In this document: positions 55,646 through 63,868 of the stretch, piece after piece
Layout: each line of letters begins with the position of its first letter
Position numbering within the stretch: the stretch's first letter is position 1
Assembly (NCBI RefSeq): GCF_003201935.1
Contig: NZ_QJJL01000006.1
Span: forward strand, 62,001-126,000
Direction: 5' to 3'
Source: Loktanella sp. PT4BL
GTDB lineage: Bacteria > Pseudomonadota > Alphaproteobacteria > Rhodobacterales > Rhodobacteraceae
DNA: 64,000 bases
Notes under the pieces: generated by a model
Told to the model about the DNA's origin: nothing
What the model saw: only the letters and a program-made list of their open reading frames with translations
Database searches by the model: none
Translations under genes and position numbers: made by a program

Positions 55646-55678
55646 GAGAGTATTCACCAATGCGTGGGACGTTTTGGT

Positions 55679-55924
55679 ATGCAGATTATCCATGCCTCAA
55701 CCGTCCGCCACCCGAGCACGAACCCGAGTTGGTGCGCCCGTATCTTTGATGCCAAAGCTGCGCGATCAGGCGGTATTGTCAGACGCGCGGTGAAAGATGT
55801 GGATCGCGAGATCGGGCGCGTTGCATTCGTAAATGAAGTCAGCCGACGCGGTTATCATCTGATCGAATGTGGTGGGCAATTCATCGTTATCTGCAATGCG
55901 GGGAAAATGATCGTGCACACATGA
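55679..55924 (+). CDS. Small protein of unknown function
   Basis: An 81-residue frame (MQIIHASTVRHPSTNPSWCA, then RIFDAKAARSGGIVRRAVKD and on to ECGGQFIVICNAGKMIVHT). It looks coding: GC-rich third positions, compact, and fills most of the gap between rutR and preA. A GTG at 55664 could add five residues. The Shine-Dalgarno is weak. I do not recognise a domain. It converges on preA and is followed directly by a perfect palindrome that could terminate it. Confidence 0.55.
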   Translation: MQIIHASTVRHPSTNPSWCARIFDAKAARSGGIVRRAVKDVDREIGRVAFVNEVSRRGYHLIECGGQFIVICNAGKMIVHT

Positions 55925-55926
55925 TT

Positions 55927-55954
55927 GCGAAAACCTTCGTACGAAGGTTTTCGC
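55927..55954. terminator. 28-bp perfect palindrome, probable bidirectional terminator
   Basis: Both halves (GCGAAAACCTTCGT and its exact complement) pair around 55940/55941. It lies just after the stop of the small plus-strand gene and 38 bp from the convergent preA stop. A second 14-bp palindrome, ACAAAAATTTTTGT, is at 55962-55975 and provides T-rich sequence on both strands. Confidence 0.65.
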
Positions 55955-55991
55955 GCAGACCACAAAAATTTTTGTCAAAAATTCTTGTGCT

Positions 55992-57296
55992 TCACTCGGC
56001 CGCAACCGCCCCCGGATTATTCGGGTGCGTCGTCCAGTTGGCGTATTCCTTCTGCACCACTTTCCCTGTGCGCGGATCAACCTCTCCCGGCTGCATCGCT
56101 TCCATCGTGATGCAGTTTTCCACCGGGCAAACATCGACACAGAGGTTACAGGCCACACATTCCGCATCGATCACGCTGAACGTGCGGTCCGCAGACATGG
56201 CAATTGCCTGATGGCTGGTATCTTCACAGGCGGCATAGCAGCGCCCGCATTTGATGCAGTCATCCTGATTGATCTTGGCCTTGGCCACGTAGTTCAAGTT
56301 CAGATACTGCCAGTCGGTGACATTGGGTACTGCACGCCCAACGACCTCTTCAACTGACGTATAGCCCTTCTCATCCATCCACTGGGACAGCCCGCTGATC
56401 ATCTCCTGCACGATCTTGAAACCATAGGTCATCGCAGCAGTGCAGACCTGCACATTGCCCGCGCCAAGGCTGATAAACTCCGCCGCATCGCGCCATGTCG
56501 TGATCCCGCCGATCCCGCTGATCGGCAGACCGCGTGTTTCGGGGTTGCGCGCGATCTCGGACACCATTGACATGGCAATCGGTTTCACCGCAGGGCCGCA
56601 ATAGCCGCCATGCGATCCTTTGCCGTCAATCGACGGCTCCGGTGACATGGTGTCGAGGTTCACCGATGTGATCGAATTGATCGTATTGATCAGGCTCACT
56701 GCATCCGCCCCGCCACGCATGGCAGCCGCCGCAGGTTTGCGCACATCGGTGATATTGGGCGTCAGCTTCACGATCACAGGCTTGTCGTAATACTGCTTGC
56801 ACCAGCGCGTGACCATTTCGATGTACTCGGGTACCTGCCCCACGGCCGCGCCCATACCCCGCTCGCTCATCCCGTGCGGGCAGCCAAAGTTCAGCTCGAT
56901 ACCATCTGCACCAGTGGCTGCCACGCGGGGGAGGATGTCTTTCCATGCCTGTTCTTCACAAGGCACCATGATCGACACGATCATTGCGCGGTCAGGATAA
57001 TCAGCCTTCACGCGGGTGATTTCTTCAAGGTTCACTTCCAACGGGCGATCCGTGATCAACTCGATGTTGTTCAAGCCCAACAACCGCCGGTCGGCGCCGT
57101 AAATCGCGCCATAGCGCGGGCCGTTCACGTTCACCACGGGCGGGCCTTCGGCGCCAAGTGTTTTCCATACGACACCGCCCCAGCCTGCCTCGAATGCGCG
57201 GCGGACGTTGTATTCCTTGTCCGTCGGCGGGGCCGAGGCGAGCCAGAACGGATTGGGGCTTTTGATGCCCAGAAAGTTGGTTGTCAGATCAGCCAT
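55992..57296 (-). CDS. preA: NAD-dependent dihydropyrimidine dehydrogenase subunit PreA
   Basis: A 434-residue FMN- and 4Fe-4S-containing subunit that reduces uracil or thymine to the dihydro form, the first reductive-catabolism step. The N-terminal dihydroorotate-dehydrogenase-like barrel includes GIKSPNPFWLASAPPTD and IELNFGCPHGMSERGMG. Two ferredoxin clusters occur in CIKCGRCYAACEDTSH and CVACNLCVDVCPVENC. It begins 1 nt after the preT stop, as in the E. coli preTA pair. Confidence 0.95.
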   Translation of the reverse strand: MADLTTNFLGIKSPNPFWLASAPPTDKEYNVRRAFEAGWGGVVWKTLGAEGPPVVNVNGPRYGAIYGADRRLLGLNNIELITDRPLEVNLEEITRVKADYPDRAMIVSIMVPCEEQAWKDILPRVAATGADGIELNFGCPHGMSERGMGAAVGQVPEYIEMVTRWCKQYYDKPVIVKLTPNITDVRKPAAAAMRGGADAVSLINTINSITSVNLDTMSPEPSIDGKGSHGGYCGPAVKPIAMSMVSEIARNPETRGLPISGIGGITTWRDAAEFISLGAGNVQVCTAAMTYGFKIVQEMISGLSQWMDEKGYTSVEEVVGRAVPNVTDWQYLNLNYVAKAKINQDDCIKCGRCYAACEDTSHQAIAMSADRTFSVIDAECVACNLCVDVCPVENCITMEAMQPGEVDPRTGKVVQKEYANWTTHPNNPGAVAAE

Positions 57297-57297
57297 T

Positions 57298-58632
57298 TTA
57301 ATTGCTCCCCATCAAGGTTGCATGAATATCCATCGCCGCATCGCGGCCTTCTGCAACAGCCGTGACCGTCAGGTCGTCGCCGCCGCTCGCACAGTCACCA
57401 CCGGCCCAGACACCTGCCTGGCTGGTCCGGCCCGCACCTGTCACGGCAATCTTGCGCCCTGCCAGTGCCAGACCACCGTCGGTCGTCAGCGTCTGTCCGA
57501 TCGCCTTGAACACCTGATCGGCGGGCAGGCGCACAGTCTCGCCCGTGCCTTTCAATCCGCTACCATCGTCGGTGGTGTATTCCAGTTCGATCTCGCGCAC
57601 CGCACCGTTGCCATGGATCGCCACAGGCTGGGCGTTGAACATCAGCCGCACACCTTTTGATGCAGCCAGATCCTGTTCATAGGTGCTGGCGCTCATCGCC
57701 TCGCGCCCGCGCCTGTATGCAATCGTGACGTTCTGCGCGCCCAGCAGTTTTGATTGCACGGCGGCATCGACAGCGGTCATCCCGCCGCCGATCACCACCA
57801 CATCGCGGCCGATAGGCAGGGCCGCCAAATCGCTGGCCTGCCGCAATTCCTTGATGAAATCGACAGCATTGCGGACACCGTCCTTGTCCTCGCCCGCACT
57901 GCCCAGCACATTCACACCGCCAAGACCCACACCAAGGAAAACTGCGTCATAGCTTTCGGTCAGGCCGCCAAGCGAAATACCTTCGCCCAAACGCACCCCC
58001 GTTTGTACAGTGATGCCGCCAATCCCCAAAAGCCAATCCACCTCGCGCGCGGCGAAATCATCGGTTGATTTATAGGCAGCAATCCCGAATTCGTTCAGGC
58101 CGCCTGCCTTGGCCTCGGCATCATAGATGGTCACATCATGGCCATGCATCGCCAAGCGGTGTGCACAGGCCAGACCCGCAGGCCCCGCGCCGACGACTGC
58201 CACCTTCTTGCCGGTTTCGGGCGCGCGATCGTAGGGGTGGCGCTGTTTCGCCATCAGCGTATCGGTGGCATGACGCTGCAGGCGCCCGATCTCGACCGGC
58301 TTGCCCTCGGCCATCTCGCGCACGCAGGCCTGTTCGCAAAGGTCCTCAGTCGGACAGACGCGGGCACACATGCCGCCCAGAATATTCTGGTCAAAGATGG
58401 TCTTGCCCGCAGCCTCGGGCGTGCCGGTGCTGATCTGGCGAATGAAGAGCGGGATATCGATATTGGTCGGGCAGGCCGTCACGCAGGGGGCGTCATGGCA
58501 GAAATAGCAACGATCCGCTGCAACCGCCGCCTCATGGGGCGTAAAGGGCGCATGTAGATCGCCAAAGTTCTCGCCGAGTATCTCGGCGGGCAGACGCGCT
58601 GCGGCAATTCCGGGGGTCATGGGGCTGGACAT
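57298..58632 (-). CDS. preT: NAD-dependent dihydropyrimidine dehydrogenase subunit PreT
   Basis: A 444-residue FAD/iron-sulfur subunit that passes electrons from NADH to PreA. The N-terminal region carries CYFCHDAPCVTACPTNIDIP and CARVCPTEDLCEQACV for two clusters. The FAD motif VAVVGAGPAGLACAHRLAMH and the NAD motif VVVIGGGMTAVDAAVQSKLL follow. It is the first gene of the preTA pair. A degenerate RutR-like palindrome lies about 50 bp upstream of the start. Confidence 0.93.
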   Translation of the reverse strand: MSSPMTPGIAAARLPAEILGENFGDLHAPFTPHEAAVAADRCYFCHDAPCVTACPTNIDIPLFIRQISTGTPEAAGKTIFDQNILGGMCARVCPTEDLCEQACVREMAEGKPVEIGRLQRHATDTLMAKQRHPYDRAPETGKKVAVVGAGPAGLACAHRLAMHGHDVTIYDAEAKAGGLNEFGIAAYKSTDDFAAREVDWLLGIGGITVQTGVRLGEGISLGGLTESYDAVFLGVGLGGVNVLGSAGEDKDGVRNAVDFIKELRQASDLAALPIGRDVVVIGGGMTAVDAAVQSKLLGAQNVTIAYRRGREAMSASTYEQDLAASKGVRLMFNAQPVAIHGNGAVREIELEYTTDDGSGLKGTGETVRLPADQVFKAIGQTLTTDGGLALAGRKIAVTGAGRTSQAGVWAGGDCASGGDDLTVTAVAEGRDAAMDIHATLMGSN

Positions 58633-58682
58633 GGTGCAATCCTGATCTGGCTTCTCACCATCAGCCTGCCACAGTTTTATTT

Positions 58683-58698
58683 TTTATCAAATGGTAAA
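58683..58698. promoter_or_regulatory. Possible degenerate RutR box upstream of preT
   Basis: TTTATCAAATGGTAAA matches 11 of 14 defined positions of TTGACCANNTGGTCAA and keeps the inner CA-NN-TGGT core and dyad form. It lies 51-66 bp upstream of the preT ATG in AT-rich sequence. It may be regulatory, but chance is not excluded. Confidence 0.45.
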
Positions 58699-58795
58699 TT
58701 TTTGGCAGTTTATGAAAACAGCCGAATACGCCTTTCGCACGGGCAGGATGCCTCCGGCGGAAGTTTGATTAGACATGGAAAATCATAAGGTTAGG

Positions 58796-59704
58796 TTAAA
58801 AGTGGAAAGGCGCGACCACGTTGCGTTTGCCAAGTGTCAGCGCGTCCGCCACATGCAGCATCGGTGACAAATCCACCTCGGATGCATTTGTTTTGACCAA
58901 TTCCGCCATTCGGTCATAGAGCGCGGGATACTCACGATCCGCCCCCGCCGCGACCTCATTGCCATCAATCAACAGCCGCGCACCCCCATCATGGAGTGAG
59001 AGTGTGCCGGTGGTCGTCTCCACCGTGATATCCCAGCTTTGCGGGCCTTCCTGACGCCAGTCAAAATCACCCGTCACATTTTGTGTCCATTGCATATGCG
59101 CCGCAATCGGCGTGTCGCGGTTCTCGGGGAAAAACAGTTCAGCCGACCGCAAGTGGATCGGCATCGGCAGGATTTCCGTGATGATTGACAGCGCATTACT
59201 GCCCGGATCAAACACCCCCATCCCGCCGGGCGCAAAGACCCAGTCCTGCCCCGGATGCCAGCGCCGCACGTCCTCTTTCCAGCAGATATGCGCGCCGGTC
59301 ACGGTTTTATCCGCAAGCCACGCCTTGGCGGGCGCCACGCCTTTCGCCATCCGGCTGTGCCATGTGGTATACAGCGAAACACCCGCCGCGCGCGCCATAT
59401 CGGCCAGCGCATATACCTCGGCCAATGTCGCACCGGGGGGTTTTTCAAGCATCACATGACGGCCGGCGGCAATGGCCTTGGCCGCGTAATCATAGCGCGG
59501 CACGGGGGGCAGGCAGAGCGAAATCACAGGGATATCAGGCCGCTCGGAGAGCATCTGGTCGAAATCGGTGAAGGACTGTACGCCATCAACGGTGCCAGCC
59601 CGGCTGACCGTCGCGGCGAGTTCCCAATCGTCACTCCCACCTATCGCAGGCACGTGTTGATCGATTGCAATTTTGCCGATCCCGACCAGACAAATCGCCG
59701 TCAT
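58796..59704 (-). CDS. Gfo/Idh/MocA-family dehydrogenase (galactose/arabinose 1-dehydrogenase-like)
   Basis: A 302-residue NAD(P)-dependent oxidoreductase. Its N-terminal Rossmann motif is ICLVGIGKIAIDQHVPAI, and the family EKP motif is in HVMLEKPPGATLAEVYALAD. The compact form and the linked arabonate-type dehydratase resemble D-galactose/L-arabinose 1-dehydrogenases of non-phosphorylative pathways. The ATG at 59704 overlaps the dehydratase stop as TGATG. Confidence 0.8.
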   Translation of the reverse strand: MTAICLVGIGKIAIDQHVPAIGGSDDWELAATVSRAGTVDGVQSFTDFDQMLSERPDIPVISLCLPPVPRYDYAAKAIAAGRHVMLEKPPGATLAEVYALADMARAAGVSLYTTWHSRMAKGVAPAKAWLADKTVTGAHICWKEDVRRWHPGQDWVFAPGGMGVFDPGSNALSIITEILPMPIHLRSAELFFPENRDTPIAAHMQWTQNVTGDFDWRQEGPQSWDITVETTTGTLSLHDGGARLLIDGNEVAAGADREYPALYDRMAELVKTNASEVDLSPMLHVADALTLGKRNVVAPFHF

Positions 59705-61461
59705 CAATGCGCCTCTTTGCCAACAGCGTTCCCGCGATGCCCGACGAGGAAGTCAAAATCGGCCCCCGTATCGGCCCCCATGACGCGATCATGGTAAAGC
59801 ATCGCATAACCACTTTCAGGCCGCGGGTTCGCACCGGATTTTTCAGCGCTCCATGTCGCCAGACGCGCGGCCAGTTCCTCATCAGAAATATCCAGATGCA
59901 GACGCCGCCCCGCGACATCCAGTTCGATCATATCACCTGACTGCACCACCGCGAGCGGCCCACCGACAGCCGCCTCGGGCGAGGTATGCAGCACCACGGT
60001 ACCAAAGGCCGTCCCTGACATGCGCGCATCGGAAATCCGGACCATATCGGTGATCCCTTTCTTCAGGATCTTCGGCGGCAGGCCCATGTTCCCCACCTCT
60101 GCCATCCCCGGATAGCCGCGCGGACCACAGTTTTTCAGAACCATGACGCAGGTCTCATCAATATCCAGATCATCGTCGTTGATACGCGCCTTATAGTCGT
60201 CGATGTCCTCGAACACGACAGCGCGCCCACGGTGCTGCATCAACTCCGGCGTTGCCGCAGAGGGTTTCAAGACCGCCCCACCCGGCGCCAGGTTGCCGCG
60301 CAATACCGCGATACCGCCCGATTGCGTGAGCGCCTTTTTCACCGGCAGGATGACATCCTCGTTCCAGTTCTTGACGTGTTTCACCTCGTTCCACATGGAC
60401 CCGCCCGACACGGTCAGCGCGTCCTTGTGCAAGAGCCCCGCCTCGCCCAGCCGCTTGATCACGACAGGCAGGCCACCGGCATAGAAAAACTCTTCCATCA
60501 GGTATTTGCCCGAGGGCATCAGGTTCACAATCGTCGGCACATCGCGGCCCAGACGGTCCCAGTCATCAAGGGTCAGGTCAACGTCCTTCAGGCGCCCCGC
60601 CATCGCCAACAGGTGGATCACCGCATTGGTGGACCCGCCAATGGCGGCATTGGTGCGGATCGCATTCTCGAAGGCCTGCTTGGTCATCACATCGGACGGT
60701 TTCAGATCATCCTTCACCATCTGGACAATGCGCCGCCCCGTCAGATGCGCCATCACACGGCGGCGGCTGTCCACCGCAGGGATTGCCGCATTGCCGGACA
60801 GCGCCATGCCCAGCGCCTCGGCCATCGAGGCCATTGTGCTCGCCGTGCCCATCGTGTTGCACGACCCCGGCGAGCGGGACATCGACGCTTCTGCCTCGAC
60901 GAATTCCTCTGCCGTCATTTCGCCCGCACGCACAGCTTCCGAGAATTTCCACAAATGCGTGCCAGACCCCACACGTTCGCCACGGAACATGCCGTTCAAC
61001 ATCGGACCACCCGACACAACGATGGCGGGCAGATCGACCGAGGCCGCCCCCATCAACAAGGCAGGCGTTGTCTTGTCGCAGCCCGCCAGCAGCACAACAC
61101 CGTCCATCGACATGCCGCGGATCGCCTCTTCCACGTCCATTGCACAGAGGTTGCGATACATCATGGCAGTGGGGCGCAAGCTGCTCTCGGCAGGCGAGAA
61201 CACGGGAAATTCCACAGGAAAACCACCCGCCTCGTAAATCCCGAACTTCACCTTCTCGGCCAGATCGCGCAAATGCGCGTTGCACGGCGTCAGCTCGGAC
61301 CAAGTGTTGCAGATACCGACCACAGGACGTCCATCCAGCAAATCCGCAGGCAAGCCCTGATTCTTCATCCATGAGCGGTGATAGATCGCATCTTTCGACG
61401 ATCCTCCGAACCATTCCTGAGACCGCAATTTGCGAGGCCACTTGGCGGGCTTGAATGTCAT
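59704..61461 (-). CDS. IlvD/Edd-family sugar-acid dehydratase (L-arabonate dehydratase-like)
   Basis: A 585-residue iron-sulfur dehydratase. Features include LRSQEWFGGSSKDAIYHRSW at the N-terminus (the arabonate/xylonate dehydratase rather than IlvD form), cluster cysteines in GICNTWSELTPCN, LLAGCDKTTPALLMGA and SRSPGSCNTMGTAS, and PRGYPGMAEVGNMGLP near the end. It dehydrates an aldonic acid to the 2-keto-3-deoxy form. L-arabonate is the best guess from the linked dehydrogenase; galactonate or fuconate are alternatives. Confidence 0.87.
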   Translation of the reverse strand: MTFKPAKWPRKLRSQEWFGGSSKDAIYHRSWMKNQGLPADLLDGRPVVGICNTWSELTPCNAHLRDLAEKVKFGIYEAGGFPVEFPVFSPAESSLRPTAMMYRNLCAMDVEEAIRGMSMDGVVLLAGCDKTTPALLMGAASVDLPAIVVSGGPMLNGMFRGERVGSGTHLWKFSEAVRAGEMTAEEFVEAEASMSRSPGSCNTMGTASTMASMAEALGMALSGNAAIPAVDSRRRVMAHLTGRRIVQMVKDDLKPSDVMTKQAFENAIRTNAAIGGSTNAVIHLLAMAGRLKDVDLTLDDWDRLGRDVPTIVNLMPSGKYLMEEFFYAGGLPVVIKRLGEAGLLHKDALTVSGGSMWNEVKHVKNWNEDVILPVKKALTQSGGIAVLRGNLAPGGAVLKPSAATPELMQHRGRAVVFEDIDDYKARINDDDLDIDETCVMVLKNCGPRGYPGMAEVGNMGLPPKILKKGITDMVRISDARMSGTAFGTVVLHTSPEAAVGGPLAVVQSGDMIELDVAGRRLHLDISDEELAARLATWSAEKSGANPRPESGYAMLYHDRVMGADTGADFDFLVGHRGNAVGKEAH

Positions 61462-61532
61462 AATCAGACTTCCTTTAAGGCATGTGTTGGCGCATCATTA
61501 ACGCGCCCCCCGATGAAATCCAAGGAGCGGTG

Positions 61533-62282
61533 ATGAACAGCCATCCACAAAATATGACGCACTGGCAAGAGCGGGTCGATATGGCCGCGGCATTCCGCTG
61601 GACAGCACGGCTGAACATGCATGAGGGCGTGGCGAACCACTTCAGCCTTGCGATCAATGATGATGGCACGAGGTTCCTGATGAACCCCAACCAGATGCAT
61701 TTCAGCCGGATCAAGGCCAGTGATCTGATCGTGGTTGACGCCAATGACCCCGACACGCTCACCGGCCCGAACGCACCTGACCCCACAGCATGGGGGCTGC
61801 ACGGGGGCATCCACCGTCTGGTGCCCCACGCGCGCTGTGCGATGCATGTGCATTCCATCTTCGCCACGGTTCTGGCCTCGCTCAAGGACAGCCGCCTGCC
61901 CCCCATCGACCAGAACTGCTGCACCTTCTTCAACCGCTACGTCATCGACGACGGCTATGGCGGGCTGGCATTCGAAAGCGAAGGCGCGCGCTGTGCCGCT
62001 CTCTTTTCCGACCCCAAACAAAAGGTGATGATCATGGGCAACCACGGCGTGCTGGTGATCGGCGCGACCGTGGCGGAAACCTTCAACCGGATGTATTACT
62101 TCGAACGCGCCGCCGAAACCTATATCCGCGCCCTGCAAACCGGCCAGCCCCTCCGCATCCTGCCCGACGACATCGCCGAGAAAACAGCACAGGAACTCGA
62201 AGCCTACCCGGAACAGGACATCCGGCATCTCGCCGAACTCCGCGCCGTCCTCGACGCCGAACAGGCTGATTACGCGACCTAG
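61533..62282 (+). CDS. Class II aldolase/adducin family protein
   Basis: A 249-residue protein with the fuculose-aldolase-like fold. N-terminal RLNMHEGVANHFSLAI holds the substrate-phosphate-type region, ARCAMHVHSIFATVLASL has the HxH zinc ligands, and MGNHGVLVIGATVAETFNRM provides the third His region. It is divergent from the dehydratase, with 71 bp between starts. AAGGAG lies before the ATG at 61533. It may act on the 2-keto-3-deoxy product or be unrelated to the opposite operon. Confidence 0.83.
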   Translation: MNSHPQNMTHWQERVDMAAAFRWTARLNMHEGVANHFSLAINDDGTRFLMNPNQMHFSRIKASDLIVVDANDPDTLTGPNAPDPTAWGLHGGIHRLVPHARCAMHVHSIFATVLASLKDSRLPPIDQNCCTFFNRYVIDDGYGGLAFESEGARCAALFSDPKQKVMIMGNHGVLVIGATVAETFNRMYYFERAAETYIRALQTGQPLRILPDDIAEKTAQELEAYPEQDIRHLAELRAVLDAEQADYAT

Positions 62283-62286
62283 TCCC

Positions 62287-62336
62287 GTTATTATTGGCCC
62301 CCTAAATATCCCCGCCGGAGGCATCCCGCCCTCTCA
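62287..62336. repeat. Dispersed intergenic repeat, copy 2
   Basis: GTTATTATTGGCCC, then AAATATCCCCGCCGGAGGCA and CCGCCCTCTCAT match the element at 8803-8851 with few changes. Like that copy it lies directly after a plus-strand stop. A short inverse match (CCGCCGGAGGCATCCTGCCC on the minus strand) occurs near 58742-58761. Confidence 0.6.
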
Positions 62337-62385
62337 TCCCACACAAACACTTGCCTCACCCCGCAGGTTCCGGCACCACAGGCAC

Positions 62386-63246
62386 ATGACCAAAACACTT
62401 CTTTCCTTCGGCCACGGCTATAGCGCCCGCGCCCTGTCCCGCATCCTTCTGCCACAAGACTGGCGCATCATCGGCACCACACGCTCCGAGGACAAAGCGC
62501 CCCGCCTGATGAACGAAGGGATCGAACCGCGCATCTGGCCGGGTGCCGATATGATCCCTGCGCTGGATGCCGCGACCCACCTGCTGATCTCGGCCGCCCC
62601 CGATGACGCGGGCGATCCTGTGCTGGCGGAACTGCACGATGAAATCGCAAAGCGCGCGGACCAATTCGCATGGGTCGGCTATCTATCCACCACAGGTGTC
62701 TACGGCGACCACCAGGGCGATTGGGTGGATGAGAACACCCCCCTCACCCCCGCCACCAAACGCGGCATCGCGCGGGTCGAGGCAGAGGCCGCATGGGCCG
62801 CCATCCACGGACTGCCGCTGCATATTTTCCGCCTTGCGGGCATCTACGGGCCCGGGCGCGGGCCATTCTCGAAGGTGCGCAACGGCACCGCACGCCGGAT
62901 CATCAAAGAGGGGCAGGTCTTTAGCCGCACCCATGTCGCTGACATCGCCCGCGTGCTGGCCGCCTCGATCGCCAAACCGAACCCCGGTGCGGCCTATAAC
63001 GTCTGCGACAATGATCCGGCCCCACCCGAAGATGTGATCGCCTATGCCGCCGAGTTGCTGGGGCTGCCCATCCCCGAAGCCGTCGCTTTCGAAGACGCCG
63101 ACATGTCGCCCATGGCGCGCAGCTTTTACGCCGAAAGCAAAAAGGTGCGGAACGACCGGATCAAGGACGAACTCGGTGTCGCGCTGCTATACCCCGACTA
63201 CAAGTCAGGGCTCAGAGCGTTGCTGGCACAGGAAATCGGCGCCTGA
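62386..63246 (+). CDS. NAD(P)-binding SDR-family protein (YeeZ-like epimerase-type)
   Basis: A 286-residue protein with an atypical N-terminal Rossmann motif LSFGHGYSARALSRIL. The extended-SDR features are WVGYLSTTGVYGDHQGDWVD and HIFRLAGIYGPGRGPF; the usual YxxxK is absent or altered (TPATKRGIARVEAE). This matches E. coli YeeZ-type proteins of unclear function. The last 35 bp overlap the opposite-strand membrane protein gene. Confidence 0.83.
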   Translation: MTKTLLSFGHGYSARALSRILLPQDWRIIGTTRSEDKAPRLMNEGIEPRIWPGADMIPALDAATHLLISAAPDDAGDPVLAELHDEIAKRADQFAWVGYLSTTGVYGDHQGDWVDENTPLTPATKRGIARVEAEAAWAAIHGLPLHIFRLAGIYGPGRGPFSKVRNGTARRIIKEGQVFSRTHVADIARVLAASIAKPNPGAAYNVCDNDPAPPEDVIAYAAELLGLPIPEAVAFEDADMSPMARSFYAESKKVRNDRIKDELGVALLYPDYKSGLRALLAQEIGA

Positions 63247-63868
63247 TCGCCCAGGCAATCCCGGCGTAAAGCAGCAAGACGACAACGCCCGACGTGAAAT
63301 AGGATGCATAGACAATCAGGCGCTCCGACAGTTCCAGATTGTTCAGGAACGGATAGGGCAAACCGCTCGTCACGCGCCCTGCGGGGCTGGTGTTGAGCGG
63401 TTGCAGCACCAGTTCCGCCCACAAAAGATAAACCCCCACCACAACGCAAAGCCACGCAAAACCCGCCCCCAAACGGCGATAGCTGCGGTGGATGAACAGA
63501 CTGTCAAACACTTGCAAAGCAGGTCCAAGCCCGTGCAGGTAGAGTTCCAGATGCCACGCGGCCAATTCACCATCAGGCGTCACAGAGGCAGGATCGGCAA
63601 AATAAAGACGCCAGTAGAGCATCACGACCATCGTGTTGATGACCGCCGTCATGCAGACAAAGCCGTCCCAGCGGCGCGTGCTCCTGCCTTCCTCGATTGC
63701 CATCATACGGCTGAACACAAAGAACGAACAAAACAGCGCCCAGACAGTCAGGAACCGGAACGGCCCTCCGAACTGGTCCCAGCCCCCGAAAACCAGCATC
63801 CGGATGCAATAGCCTCCTGCCAGCAAAAACGCGGTCCAGCGAAAGATCAAACGGGGGTTTAACGACAT
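63212..63868 (-). CDS. Pr6Pr/FAR-17a-like membrane protein
   Basis: A 218-residue polytopic protein with about six helices. The pattern VINTMVVMLYWRLYF, then HLELYLHGLGPALQVFDSLF and LPYPFLNNLELSERLIVYAS resembles the Pr6Pr and FAR-17a/AIG1-type families, in which a Thr and a His are catalytic in eukaryotic lipid esterases. Bacterial function is unknown. I chose the ATG at 63868 (MSLNPRLIFRWTAFLL); the upstream frame is hydrophilic. Its 3' end overlaps the SDR gene by 35 bp. Confidence 0.6.
   Translation of the reverse strand: MSLNPRLIFRWTAFLLAGGYCIRMLVFGGWDQFGGPFRFLTVWALFCSFFVFSRMMAIEEGRSTRRWDGFVCMTAVINTMVVMLYWRLYFADPASVTPDGELAAWHLELYLHGLGPALQVFDSLFIHRSYRRLGAGFAWLCVVVGVYLLWAELVLQPLNTSPAGRVTSGLPYPFLNNLELSERLIVYASYFTSGVVVLLLYAGIAWAIRRRFPVPATL

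Noticed and set aside
61464-62324. A 286-codon minus-strand frame opposite the class II aldolase
   Set aside because: The plus-strand frame has a ribosome binding site and family motifs; the minus-strand product has none.
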